This document shows positions 53,927 through 64,000 of a DNA stretch of 64,000 nucleotides, piece after piece (positions within the stretch are counted from its first letter, which is position 1; each line of letters starts with the position of its first letter). Origin of the DNA: Apodemus sylvaticus (lineage: Eukaryota > Chordata > Mammalia > Rodentia > Muridae). The position numbers were made by a program, and so were the translations under genes. The notes under the pieces are model-generated. The model was not told where the DNA came from and did no database searches. It saw nothing but the letters and a program-made list of their open reading frames with translations. The DNA is taken from positions 3,261,570-3,325,569 of the forward strand of contig NC_067481.1 in the NCBI RefSeq assembly GCF_947179515.1. Reading direction: 5' to 3'.

Positions 53927-54010
53927 CTGAGACAAGGTCTCCCATAGGCCAGGCTGACCTTGAACTCCTGACCCTCCTGCCTCCAGCTCCCCCCTCCCTG
54001 CCCCCGGGCT
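53927..54010 (-). repeat. Old B1 monomer-type fragment
   Basis: 'gacaaggtctcccataggcc' and 'aggctgaccttgaactcctg' match an ancient antisense B1/7SL-derived SINE. Confidence 0.55.
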
Positions 54011-54484
54011 GGGATGGCCAGCCCGGTTCCCTTTCCTTCTTTTTTGAATTATCATTTTACTTTCTAATATAAATGGAGATTCAGGCTCATGTAAGAACAA
54101 ACAACAAGGATAAGAGTCTGGCAGGTTGGCTTGGTGGTTTCGATAATCGGACGGATACACTATGCCTGTCAGGAAATCTGAAAAAAAAAAAAAAACCACA
54201 AAACGAGATGAGAGTAAACCTTAATGGTGCCATCTAGACACGTCTGTTTATTGTAACACCCGTAGCGTATGTATATGGGTAAATCTGTAAGGTGGAATAT
54301 CACGTTCTTCATTTGATGTGTACTGTGATCACTTTTCCTAGTTATTAAATACTTTTATGAAATGTTTTATAATAACTTAATGGTATGGTGCCCTATGACC
54401 TTGCCACTCTATATGAAAATAATCCCCCTTGCTTGGAAATCTGGTAGTGACGCTGAGCTGATATTGGTGGGTATCTAGAGCCGC

Positions 54485-54705
54485 TATTGGGGGGTGGAGA
54501 AGTGGATCAGAGGTCAAGCCCTTCCTGCTCTGGCACAGGACCCAAGTCTGGTTCCCAGCGCCCATGTCAGGCAGCTCACGGCTACCTCTGCCTCCAGCTC
54601 CAGGGGAACTGATGCCCTCTTTGCCCTCAGCAGGCACTGGATTCATGTGAACAGTACACACATACACACACACACACACACACCCCTAATTAAAAATAAT
54701 TTAAA
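54485..54705 (+). repeat. B3 SINE with (CA)n
   Basis: 'gtggagaagtggatcagagg', 'tggttcccagcgcccatgtc', then about 12 CA units and an A-rich end. Confidence 0.75.
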
Positions 54706-54707
54706 TC

Positions 54708-54905
54708 CAGGCTGGGGAGATGGCTTAATGGTTAAGACCTGGGTTTGATTCCCAGTACCCACAGGGCAACTGACAACCATCTTTAACTCCAGTTCCAGGA
54801 TATCCAGTGCCTTCTTCTGGCCTCTGAGGGCATTATCTGTACATGCGGTGCACAGACATGCATGCAGGCAGAGCACTTCTATACAAAAATTAAAAGGTAA
54901 AGAAG
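54708..54905 (+). repeat. B3 SINE
   Basis: 'aggctggggagatggcttaa', 'cttcttctggcctctgaggg', A-rich tail. It sits in the tail of the B3 just upstream. Confidence 0.8.
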
Positions 54906-55189
54906 TAAAATTATAAGAAAAAAAACCCTATCCAAAAAGTTCCAGTGGATTGTAACTGCTGTTTGATAACGCTCGCATGGCCGACGCCTGCCTTTTGGCC
55001 AGTGTTGGTGTGCATCAGTGTATAGCCTCACTACATCTCAGACAAGAAGCACCGCCTCCGTGTCTGGTCCCCTGCCTGGTCCTGCCCTGCATGACTCACC
55101 TGCACCCTAGCAACAGTGACACCGAGTGACACCAGAGACACAAGCCACAAAAGGAAAGCAAGCGAATCGAATTCAAAGTGGTTTTTTTT

Positions 55190-55860
55190 TTAAGTTTGTA
55201 CATCAAGCAAAAACGAAACCCACAGAGTGTACAAAGGAAAATAAACTTAGAAATCACACATTCAGTAAGAGATTAATATCCGGGATATACAGATTTTCTA
55301 AAGCCCCCAACTGAGACGGTTCCCCAAAGGTATTCAAACAGGCAGTACGCAGGAGGGCAGGTGTCACCGAGGAAAGTCACCCAAAGCTTCAGGGGGAGAG
55401 GCCTGTCAGCTCTGCATGGCTGTTGTAAACCAGACTAGAGCATCACAAGGGTTGGCAGGTACGCAGAGAACACAGAACCGTGTGTACTGTGGCTGGTGTG
55501 AGGACCGGTCCCACTTCTGTGGGAAATAGGCATGGGGAGGCACTTCCTCAGAAAACCTAAAAACAAAATGATCTAGAAATTCCTCTTCAGGGCTGGTACC
55601 CAAAAGGTCAGATAGCAGAGACTTGAGGGGGTGCTCCTGTCAAAGAAGCATCAGGGACACAGTGGACAGACACACGGACAAATACGGGGAGGTCTGTCTG
55701 CTTCATGGAATGTCACTCCTCCTCGGAGAGCCTGGATGACCGAGTGCTCAGTGAAACACTCCAGTCGCAGAAGGGCGTGCGCCACATCCACCACCCAGCC
55801 AAGTTCACGTCCACAGAGCACAGGATGAGGTTACAGGGGATTCAGAAGGCAGGGAAATGG
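55190..55860 (+). repeat. Ancient LINE-1 (ORF2 3' region) fossil
   Basis: Ordered matches to the L1 ORF2 end: 'gagattaatatccgggatat', 'gactagagcatcacaagggt', 'gtgtgtactgtggctggtg', 'atggaatgtcactcctcctc' and 'cctggatgaccgagtgctca'. Many stops and indels show that it is long dead. A sub-L1M age is inferred from divergence. Confidence 0.7.
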
Positions 55861-55984
55861 CCGGGAGTTTCATAGACAGCACCTCTGTGTCCCGGGGGAG
55901 GCAGAGAGTGGCTGTGCTGTGCTGCGGTTCACTTCACACCTCTGAACACAGCTCTTAAAGACGACTAAGCTGAAGGCCTGGCTG

Positions 55985-56150
55985 TTCTCACAGAGGTTCA
56001 GTTCCCAGTGTCCATATAGCTGTTCACAACTGGATGTAACTCCTGTTCTAGGTGACCTGATGCCCTTTCCTGACCTCTTTGGGAATGAGTCAAGCATGTG
56101 GTGTGCATGCACATACAGACAAAAATCATGTACACATAAAATCGTACTTA
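55985..56150 (+). repeat. B3-type SINE
   Basis: 'gaggttcagttcccagtgtc', 'cttaaaaatct' end. It hosts the B2 insertion in its tail. Confidence 0.65.
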
Positions 56151-56166
56151 AAAATCTAAAAAAAAA

Positions 56167-56346
56167 GGGAGAGCTGGAGAGATGGCTCAGCGGTTAAGAG
56201 CACTGACTGCTCTTCCATAGGTCCTGAGTTCAATTCCCAGCAACCACATGGTGGCTCACAACCATCTGTAATGGGATCCGATGCCCTCTTCTGGTGTCTA
56301 AAGACAGCAACAGTGTACTTGTATACATCAAATAAACAAATAAAAA
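56167..56346 (+). repeat. B2 SINE with 17-bp A-rich TSD
   Basis: Near-consensus B2 head (gagctggagagatggctcag). AAAAATCTAAAAAAAAA at 56150-56166 and 56347-56363 is the TSD. The plus strand carries GCCCTCTTCTGG, the reverse of the CTCF-like B2 motif. Confidence 0.95.
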
Positions 56347-56399
56347 AAAAATCTAAAAAAAAAAGCTTACCTCAGGGAATGTGATATTTTGACTACAGC

Positions 56400-56590
56400 A
56401 GCAAAATTGGAAGATAGGCCTCTGGTCCCAGGTACTCAGGAGGCTGAGACAGGGGGATTGAAACTTCAAAATAGCCTGGAAAACTCAATAAGACCCTGTC
56501 TTAAGTAAAAAGTAAAAAGAGGGTGTAGCTGGGGTGTAGCTCTATGTCAGAGCTTGCCTAAAGATGTGGGTCCAGTCCCCAGTAAAACAT
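56400..56590 (+). repeat. Old B1-like SINE then ID SINE
   Basis: 'cccaggtactcaggaggctg' and 'aagaccctgtcttaag' are B1-like. 'agctggggtgtagctctatg' and 'gtccagtccccagtaaaaca' are ID. Confidence 0.6.
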
Positions 56591-56599
56591 ATTCAAAAG

Positions 56600-56601
<2 letters not shown>

Positions 56602-56641
<40 letters not shown>

Positions 56642-56676
56642 ACACACTACACACCACACACACACACACACCACAC

Positions 56677-56707
<31 letters not shown>

Positions 56708-57329
56708 TACCACACACATACACCATACCCCCCACACCACCACACATACACCATACCACACACACCATACACACACACCCCCCATACACACCACACACAC
56801 CACACACACACACACACCATACACACCACATACACCACACACACACACACACACACACACACCACACCACACACACATCACACACCACACAGACCATACA
56901 CAGACCACACACACACATACACATACACACACACACCATACACATACACCACATACACTACACAGGCCATATATGCAACACACACACACTGCACACACCA
57001 CATACACCAAACACACAAACCACATACACCACACACACATGCATATATGCAAACATACTCTGCACACATACACATCACACACACATGCATTATACACAGA
57101 TAGTACACAGACACTACACATATACGCACATACTACACATGCACACATACCACATGCACACACCACACAACTATACATGCACATATACTGCACATATATA
57201 CACTATGCATGCCATACACACTGCACATACCACACACACACACTGCATTCACAGACACTGCACACACCATACATATACACACAGCACATGTACAGCACAC
57301 ACACTGCATACACAGGACACACACACACA
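56602..57329. repeat. 730-bp CA-rich low-complexity region
   Basis: Begins with a long pure CA run, then CACACCACACAC and CATACAC variants. It follows the ID SINE and is probably its expanded tail. Long His/Thr- and Cys/Val-rich frames are artefacts. Confidence 0.97.
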
Positions 57330-58019
57330 TACTTCAGTTTCTGTCATTTTGAGGTTAGTCACTTGGGTACATTGGTGTGCAGATGGCATCACACAGTGAG
57401 TGTGATCTGTTTTGATCTGGCTTCCTTTGCTCAGTGTAATCATTTTGCCCTTGCTGTGTTGCCTGTGTGTCTGTGGGCCAGCCTTGTCCCTGAGTGCCTT
57501 TTCTGGTCTGTGCACCACAGTGTTAATCTTTTCGGCTGAGTTGTTCTGGGTCTTGGTTCTCAGCTTAGAGCACTGTACCCACAGGCCCAAGTAACTGTCT
57601 TCCCACAGAGCATGAGGAACACAGTGTCTGATTGGGCAAGCAGAGGCTTGCCACTTGCCCCAGGCTGCCCTTGAACCCCAGTCCTCCTGCCTCAGCCTCC
57701 CCCAAGATCAGGATTGCAAAGCTGTGCAGCCTTGGCCGACTGAGACTGTTTTAGAGTGTCTTATAAATAGTCAAGACGCGAGTTCAGTTGGACGTGTGTT
57801 TTCTCCCAGGCCGTGACGTCCTTTCTTTCTTTCTCTTTTTCCTTTGATGAGGATGCTTTGAAGGAAGTTTTCTGCTTTTACTACCTTTGTGGTTTGTAGG
57901 GTGTAAGCCAAACCCTGCCTACCCTGTTGCAAGGTCTCAGGTGCTGGAATATCTTTGATTACTGATACTGATACATAGCTTTTGGTTTTATATTAGGATT
58001 ATATTTTTACATTACATTT
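57330..58019. other. Intronic stretch, no gene supported
   Basis: No near-consensus SINE. 'ccaggctgcccttgaacccc' near 57660 hints at an eroded antisense B1. Confidence 0.4.
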
Positions 58020-58205
58020 ATTAATTTATATGTTTGTGTGTTTGCCTGGTACATGTGTTTGTTCACGTAAGCCTCAATGCATGTGTGGAGGTGGAGACAA
58101 TTGGCAGGAATCAGTTCTCTCTCCGCCATTTGGGTCCTGTGGATCCAACTCAAGATGTCAGGCTCGATGGCGAGAGACTTTACCTTCTGGGCCATCTCAC
58201 TAGCT
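58020..58205 (-). repeat. RSINE1-type SINE
   Basis: TG-rich tail, then 'gtcctgtggatccaactcaa' and 'gggccatctcactagctc'. Confidence 0.65.
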
Positions 58206-58457
58206 CAAAAGCGGTGATGTTGGGGAGGTCTGCAGGTTTGCCGCTTTTGCATTATGATCTATACTCTATCTTGAGCTAACTTTTGGGTGTGGCATGAGGG
58301 AGTTGGCTTTAATTTGTCTTGCGGAGACATCCATTGGATCCATACCCGTTGAGGACATGGATGTGGTGTGACCTCGTGCACTGACCGTTTGATTTCTCTC
58401 AGCACCGTGTGTTTTCGGCATGGAGGTCTCAACCATGATCTCTCTTTGTTGGTACAT

Positions 58458-58617
58458 GTTCAATGGCATGTGGGCATGTGTGTGTGCATGTTCGATGACA
58501 TGTGGGCACATGTGTGTGCGTGTTCGATGGCATGTGGGCACATGTGTGTACATGTTCGATGGCATGTGGGCACGTGTGCATGCATGTTCGATGGCATGTG
58601 GGCACGTGTGCGTGCAT
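58458..58617. repeat. 32-bp minisatellite, 5 copies
   Basis: The unit starts GTTCGATGGCATGTGGGCAC and ends in a TG-rich phrase. Starts at 58458, 58490, 58522, 58554 and 58586 are in exact 32-bp register. Confidence 0.96.
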
Positions 58618-58842
58618 GTATGTGGAGGTTGCATCTGGTGTCTTCCTTCATCGGACTCCTGTCCCTCACTGAACCCAGAGCTCCTGCTTCTACTCCGCCA
58701 GCCAGTCAGCTTGCTCTGGGAATCCCTTCTCCACCTCCCAAGCACTGGGGTGAAGTTGGGTTTTATTTGGGTTCTGGGGGTCCAAACTCTGGTTGCCATG
58801 CTTCCAGGGCAAGGCTTGATCCACGGAGCCATCCCCCTCAGC
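58618..58842 (-). repeat. B4 SINE
   Basis: 'ggttgcatctggtgtcttcc', 'ctgtccctcactgaacccag' and 'gagccatccccctcagcc' are antisense B4. Its TG tail probably seeded the minisatellite. Confidence 0.75.
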
Positions 58843-59186
58843 CGTGGCTTCAGTTCTGGTGTGTGTTCGTTAAATGTGCTCTTCGGTTTTCCGGTTGTGT
58901 CTGGATGGTTCAAGGAGGCAGAGCATTCTTCTCTATTAACCTCCTAGCCTATAAACTCGCTCCGTTCACTCACTGGCTCTAGGAGTTGTTTTATAATTCC
59001 CCGGAGAGGCCTCATATAAACAGTCACATCCTCTGCGTGCTTTCTCCTCCCGTCTTTGTGGCCCCCCTTCCTCTTCCTGTCTTGAGCAGAGGCGAGCCCG
59101 GGTACTGGAGGATACAGGGTGGCGGCGGAAGCCAGTGCCGTTACCTAGCTCCTGGTTTGTTTTAATATCGTTTCAGTTGTTAGCTT

Positions 59187-59402
59187 CTTAGATTTATTTA
59201 TTGTATGTGCACGGGTGTTTTGCCAACATGTTTGTCTGTGTACCATGTATGTGCATGCCTGGTGCCTCGGAGGTCAGGAGATGTCGGATCCCCTAGAACT
59301 GGAGTTACAGATGGTTGTGAGCCATGACACCAGTGCTGGGAGCCAAACTGCAGTCCTCTGCAAGAGCAAACAGCGCCGACCCCTGAACCGTCTCTCCAGC
59401 CC
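59187..59402 (-). repeat. B3 SINE
   Basis: 'ttagatttatttattgtatg' to 'gaaccgtctctccagcccc' in antisense order. Confidence 0.8.
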
Positions 59403-59715
59403 CAAGCTCCTGTTTTTGAGGGAAGCAATTCCATCCTTCTCCGCTAAGTCCGACGTTAGCTGTAGAGTGTGCACAGTGTCCTTCCTTCCTCTTCTGAGAA
59501 CGGTCTCCTCTGTTCCTAGTCTGTGGGTTTTTGTCAATTTTGCCAATAGGATGTCCTGTATCAATTCACGCATGTCGTCCTTGAATTAATTGCTAGAAAG
59601 GAAATAAAATGGTTAGAACACACAGATATGTTAAGCCTTCTGCATTTTATTTCCAGATTGATATTCAGAGAATATCAGGCAAGTCTGCTACACTCCTCTA
59701 GGCTGTCCCAAGATG

Positions 59716-59764
<49 letters not shown>
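59716..59764. repeat. (TTA)n microsatellite
   Basis: About 15 TTA/ATT units. The poly-Asn frame on minus is an artefact. Confidence 0.95.
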
Positions 59765-59765
<1 letters not shown>

Positions 59766-59817
59766 TTGCTTGCCTGAGATAGGGCATCAGATGCTCTGTC
59801 CTGATCTCTAAGATGAC

Positions 59818-60010
59818 ATTCTTTTTTTGTAGGAATTTTTAAATTTATTTTATACATATGAGTGCATTGTAGATGTCTTCAGACACACCAGAAGAGGGCA
59901 TCGGATCCCATTTCAGATAGTTGTGAGTCAACCATGTGGGTGCTGGGATTTGAACTCAGGACCTTTGGAAGAGCAGTCAGTGCTCTTAACCGCTGAGCCA
60001 TCTCTCCAGC
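59818..60010 (-). repeat. B2 SINE with 12-bp TSD
   Basis: Antisense B2 with CCAGAAGAGGGCATCGG. CTCTAAGATGAC at 59806-59817 and CTCTAGGATGAC at 60011-60022 (one change) is the TSD. Confidence 0.93.
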
Positions 60011-60129
60011 CCCTCTAGGATGACTTGACCCCCCGATCCTTTAGCCTTTCCCTCTCAGGTTTTGGAATTACAGGCGTATGCCACCCCTCCTAGTTTATAT
60101 TTTAAATATTTGTTTTTCATTCTTACCTA

Positions 60130-60307
60130 TGCATTTCTGTATATGAGCACAGATGCTCACAGAGGTCAGAGGAGGATGCCAGGCGATCCCCTGAGTTACG
60201 GGGAGTGGCAGGGCGTCGTGAGCGGCCAGAAGCCGGTGACGGGCACTGAGCTTGCATCTGCTGTAAGAACAGTATTCATACAGAGCTGAGAGCCATCTCT
60301 CTGGCCC
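60130..60307 (-). repeat. B3-type SINE
   Basis: 'cacagaggtcagaggaggat', 'ctgagagccatctctctggc' in antisense order. Confidence 0.6.
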
Positions 60308-60615
60308 CAGCTAAGAGTTTATAATCTTTGAATCACCACCAATTTAATGCCTACCTTCGGAACAGCCTCTTTCATACCTGATCTCATTTTATTACTCTAG
60401 ATATGAATAAATATACTAAAAACTATTAAAAATAGTAAAAAAAAATAGTTTTTTGTATTCTCCAGTAAATTGTCTTTTCTTTTCGACACTCTCCTGTGTA
60501 GAATTCATTTCTATAATTTATGTGCATTTTTATATATTAACAATATTAATTTTTAGCATATGCAGTATGTGATCAGTTTGTTCTGTTTTATTATTATCAT
60601 TATTAACATACATTT

Positions 60616-60807
60616 GCTGGGTGGTGGTGGCGGCACATGCCTGTAATCCCAGCACTCTGGGAGGTAGAGGCAGGTGGATTTCTGAGTTCGAGGCCAGCCT
60701 GGTCTACAGAGTGAGTTCCAGGACAGCCAGGGCTACACAGAGAAACCCTGTCTCGAAAAAAAAAAAACCAAATCCAAAAACCAAATCAAACCAAAACAAA
60801 AAACCCA
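60616..60807 (+). repeat. B1 SINE
   Basis: Near-consensus plus-strand B1 with a long A/C-rich tail. A short TSD, ATACATTT, is at 60608-60615 and 60808-60815. Confidence 0.93.
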
Positions 60808-60822
60808 ATACATTTATTTGTT

Positions 60823-60990
60823 TTTGTTTTTGTTTTTGTTTTTGTTTTTGTTTTTGTTTGTTGAGTCAGCATCTCATATAGCCCAGGTTAGCCTCCAGAC
60901 CCTGTGTTGCTCACCCAGCTGACTTCAGGCTCCTTCCTCCATTTCTGGAGCATGGCCTTGTGGGCTTGCACCACCACACCTGGCTTGATA
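60823..60990 (-). repeat. (TTTTTG)n and old B1
   Basis: Hexanucleotide repeat at about 60823-60858, then an eroded antisense B1 (gcccaggttagcctccagac, caccaccacacctggct). Confidence 0.65.
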
Positions 60991-62069
60991 GACTTTTAGA
61001 TTCATTGCAGAAATTTCTCATGTGTCCTTGGGGCCTTGGGCACCCAGACACCCCAGCGTCAGCATGAGCCATGCGATGGCGGACGGACGGACGGACGGAC
61101 GGACGGACCACACTGACAGAAGCCCACAGTTGGCACAGGGCACTCTCTTGCTGTTGTGTGCTCTCTGGCTTGGGACAAACGACTCTGTGATGTCATACAG
61201 AGGTCTGCATTGTCTCATGCACCACGGTGTGTGTCTCTTCTCCGCCAGCTCCTGATAAACGCTGACGTTTTAACTGTCCACTTAGCTCTCCTTTTCCCGA
61301 ATGCCGCCATGTTGACATCGGGGCAAGAAGCCTGCCCACATAGCCATTGTGTTCCAGAAACATCTCACCTCCTGCACACTCCCGACTCCCAGGGGCCAGC
61401 AGGGGCCTGGCTCAGCTGCCTGCTCTGTGGGCTTCTGGGAGTTTGGAGGATGGTGTTGGAGCACGTTATAGTGACCCAGTAGCAATTAAAGGGAGCGTGC
61501 CAAGGACAGACCCAGGCACTTTGCACAGAGCTTATCGGTGGCATGCAGGATGTGGTAGGCAGCAGCTCTCGGCAGACTCTCTCCTAGACTGTGGATGAGG
61601 GGTACAGTGTACAGAAAGAAGCGGGGTCCACCCGGGAGGACGAGGGCGCATCCTAGGCCTGAGGGAGGACCCTGCTGAGATGACCCCCTGACACGGCTTG
61701 GGAAGGAGAGCCACGCCACATGCTGGCCAGGCATTCTGGGTATGTGAAGTGCTCTGCTTTGTCCTTGATGGCTGAGAGGGAAGGAGCTAGACTCAGGCTT
61801 CCAAGGGAGCTGTTCACTGGGTGGTATCCGCTGGGTCCTCTGCTAGCAGAGAATGGCTGCTGGCTGTGCTGAGCCAGCACAGTCCAGAAGAAACCAGCTC
61901 TCGCCTTTGCTCAAACGATACTTTAGCTTTGTCTGCAGAACACCACTGCTGCATCTCCAGGATTTAACCAGCGACACTCAAAACTGTATAATTAAATATT
62001 TTGCAAAAGGAAAATGTAAATAATTGGTGGATTTTTTTTTTTTGAAGTGAAATGACAAGGGAGCGTCGT
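60991..62069. other. Intronic stretch, no gene supported
   Basis: Includes a short (GGAC)n run at 61080-61107. Otherwise unrecognised, with no exon. Confidence 0.4.
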
Positions 62070-62205
62070 GTTCCAGGCGTAGCTCCACTAGTTGCTAGCT
62101 GTGTGACCTTGGGGAAATGACATAGCCCCTCTGGGCCTTAGTTTCATTTTCTGAACAGTGGGGCAATCCCAGTCCTCATGTAATAAGATCCTGTGCTATA
62201 AAAAC
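62070..62205 (+). repeat. MIR SINE
   Basis: 'gctgtgtgaccttggggaaa', 'ctgggccttagtttcatttt' and a degraded end form a well-preserved MIR core. Confidence 0.8.
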
Positions 62206-62309
62206 ACACGAGGGTTGGGCACAGGGCTCTGCGGGTAAAGTGCTTGCTGGGTTTGATCTCTAGCACTTATGTAAGAACACCTAGTGTGCTTGTAGACGCC
62301 TACAGTGGG

Positions 62310-62567
62310 AGTTGGGGTGTCTCCGACTCTTTTGCCTGCTTTTGGGATCCCCTTTCTCCTACTGGGTTGACTCTCGTCCAGCCTTGATGTGAGGGCTTGC
62401 GCCTTATCGTGACTTGTTTTGCTGTGTTTGGTTGAGATCCCTGGGAAGCCTGCTCTTTTCTGAAGGGAACCGGAAGAGGAGTGGATCTGTGGGAAAGGGA
62501 TGGGTAGAGGTTTGGTCGGCTTGTGATGTATGGAAGAAGAATAAACAAACAAACAATAACAGGCCCT
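62310..62567 (+). repeat. LINE-1 (Lx-type) 3' UTR and tail
   Basis: 'ctactgggttgactctcgtc', 'ccttgatgtgagggcttgcg', 'ggttgagatccctgggaagc' and 'ggaggagtggatctg'-like text are the rodent L1 3' UTR, ending 'gaagaataaacaaacaaaca'. 5'-truncated, so only the noncoding end remains. Confidence 0.85.
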
Positions 62568-63362
62568 TTGACATGCACTGTTTCCATGGTGCTGGGGAAA
62601 ACGGGCACGAGGAACCCTGGAACCTGTGCTGGGCAGCCAGTCTGTCCAGTCAGGGAGCTCCTGGGTCGCCGAGGGATGGAGGAAGAGCCCCAATGTTTAC
62701 CTTTACACACTCTCTCCCCACAGCACGTGGGAAGTGGCCAAGCCCACGTCCACAAGTCATTAGGGATGCTTATAGTTAATCTTAGTTAAGTTGGTTATAT
62801 TAGTCAGTCAGTTAATAACTGACTAACTAGTTAGTACCCCTGTGTTTCCTCCAATAACCATTGTCCTTGAGAAACAGAAGAAATCTAAGCCTATGTGGAA
62901 GCCACATCCTGTCCAAGACCAACAGGCAGCGGCCCCACACAGGCCCCAGGGCTTCACAGTTGCTCAGTTCACACATGTTCTGTTGCTACCTCGGTTTTAT
63001 AAGTAAGATTTAAAGCTCAGAGAGGCCTGGTAACTTGCCTTAGGTCACCCAGGAGGGGACTTGAGCCGTCCTGACAACCTGCTACCTGTATTAAGGTACT
63101 GTGGAGTCTGCTCATGAAAAAACTACAATCAAACAAAAAATGCTTTTCCATTCAAACCAGAGTATCATAGTTCTTGAAGAGTGCTGGGATCTGCTCTCTC
63201 AATGGCTCGTTTACTGACATCTGGGTCGCGGTTTCCACAGGGCCTGTTCCATCGTGTTCTCTGTATTTAAGCCTAGGGTGTATGTTACGCGTCCCCTCCC
63301 CATCCTTTCCTGGGATAGCATAGCACAGAAATATGAGATCCTCACACCTCCTCCTCCACCAG
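62568..63362. other. Tbc1d16: Intronic stretch before third coding exon
   Basis: No SINE cores. An antisense MIR fragment (ctcagagaggcctggtaact, aggtcacccaggagg) lies at about 63000-63075. A near-perfect palindrome lies at about 62805-62824. The last bases form the 3' splice tract. Confidence 0.5.
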
Positions 63363-63524
63363 CTCCCCCTCCAGCTCCGATACCAACCTGCGCTTCCCTG
63401 ACAGCAATGGCCTCCTGCAGACGCCTCGCTGGGATGAGCCGCAGCGAGGATGTGCTCTGGAGCAGATCTGCGGTGTGTTCCGGGTGGACCTGGGCCACAT
63501 GCGCTCCCTGCGGCTCTTCTTCAG
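63363..63524 (+). CDS. Tbc1d16: TBC1 domain family member 16, third coding exon (residues 259-312)
   Basis: A 162-bp exon. The C at 63363 completes Ser259 (AG|C), then SPSSSDTNLRFPDSNGLLQ, TPRWDEPQRGCALEQICGVF and RVDLGHMRSLRLFF follow. This corresponds closely to the human TBC1D16 sequence as I remember it, so the call is firm. It sits before the TBC domain. The segment after about residue 290 (GVFRVDLGHMRSLRLFF) looks like part of a folded, PH-like region. It ends TTCTTCAG before the donor GTAAGA at 63525, leaving phase 2 for the next exon outside the window. A second in-frame acceptor AG lies at 63373-63374 and would remove four codons. Confidence 0.95.
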
Positions 63525-64000
63525 GTAAGATTCTGAAGCACGGATGTGCACATGTATGTATGTATGTATGAATGTATGTATAAGTACACATGTCGGGGGG
63601 CACACACAGTCGTTGTGCATTTCCAGTCTCGTGTGCAGTAGAGGCCTGCAACTGGTCTAGCCAATGCTAGCAGTTTCCCACCCGAGGCTACCCAGCACCC
63701 TGCTCATCCAGGCAAAGGGTGGCCTTCAGGAAAGAAAGCGTGGCAGGCGGATGCTGCGGACTGCTGCGCTTCCGGGCTCCACAGATCATTTGTACAGCTG
63801 ACACCAGCAGGGGCCTCCTAGGTGGCTTTTCCTTCATAAACCTCTGTCACAACCTCTTGACTATGGTTTCCCACATCAGCCCAAGTCATCACAGACCAAG
63901 AGTATCCATAGGAACCCCACACCCATATTCCAGCCTTCCCCTGAGGGTGCTAAGGTGGTTGGGGGGCGGACAGTCTTGAAGGAGATTTTGGGAGAACTTC
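63525..64000 (+). other. Tbc1d16: Start of the next Tbc1d16 intron (partial)
   Basis: Donor GTAAGA at 63525. An (ATGT)n-rich patch lies at about 63553-63590. No further exon is visible before the window ends. Confidence 0.9.

Larger units (their letters stand above)
11861..63362 (+). other. Tbc1d16: Tbc1d16 large intron (51.5 kb)
   Basis: Bounded by the donor GTGAGT at 11861 and the acceptor CTCCTCCACCAG ending at 63362. The phase on both sides is 2, so the codon AG|C (Ser259) is restored. It contains all SINEs, tandem arrays and candidate regulatory blocks listed between these positions. No other protein-coding gene could be supported inside it on either strand. Confidence 0.93.

Noticed and set aside
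56554..57399. 281-residue His/Thr-rich plus-strand ORF and Cys/Val-rich minus-strand ORFs
   Set aside because: Pure consequence of the CA-rich tract.
61080..61107. (GGAC)n run as a candidate regulatory array
   Set aside because: Short simple repeat without other supporting motifs.
61390..61415. CTCF-like word CCAGCAGGGGCCTGG
   Set aside because: Mismatches at key G positions of the core (GGCC in place of GGGC).

Overview
The window is mammalian genomic DNA, almost certainly house mouse. It is packed with B1, B2, B3, B4/RSINE1 and ID SINEs close to the mouse consensus, and several still have clean target-site duplications (TSDs). There are also long TG/CA runs, minisatellites and an Lx-type LINE-1 tail. 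It has no prokaryotic features.

The only protein-coding gene I can support is Tbc1d16, on the plus strand. Tbc1d16 encodes a TBC-domain Rab GTPase-activating protein. Three exons are visible: the start-codon exon (9802-10040, ATG at 9863), a 598-bp exon (11263-11860) and a 162-bp exon (63363-63524). Splice phases agree across all three, and together they encode about residues 1-312. The catalytic TBC domain lies beyond the right edge. No noncoding first exon or promoter was identified, and the start exon has a convincing 3' splice site, so bases 1-9801 are read as 5' intron or flank.

Region by region: 1-9801 is repeat-rich 5' intron or flank with an E-box-rich minisatellite at 3.4-3.8 kb. 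9802-11860 holds the first two coding exons, with an overlapping upstream ORF at the start codon. 11861-63362 is one 51.5-kb intron. It contains nested SINEs, five minisatellite or tandem arrays, a CpG-rich island at about 19.5-20.1 kb, four CTCF-type motifs in divergent arrangement, and two repeat-poor candidate regulatory blocks (about 37 kb with PBX/HOX/PREP motifs, and about 43.5-44.1 kb). It also holds an ancient L1 fossil and a probable hAT-type DNA transposon. 63363-64000 holds the third coding exon and the start of the next intron.

I found no new gene system. The points most worth a second look are the overlapping uORF, the tandem in-frame splice acceptors at 63361/63373, the CTCF motif layout with the intronic CpG-rich block, the PBX/HOX-type block, the array of about 29 CACCTG E-boxes, the exact 133-bp higher-order repeat at 47.4 kb, and the locally duplicated segments. 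Repeat calls were made by eye from remembered consensus sequences, so their edges are approximate unless a TSD is given.
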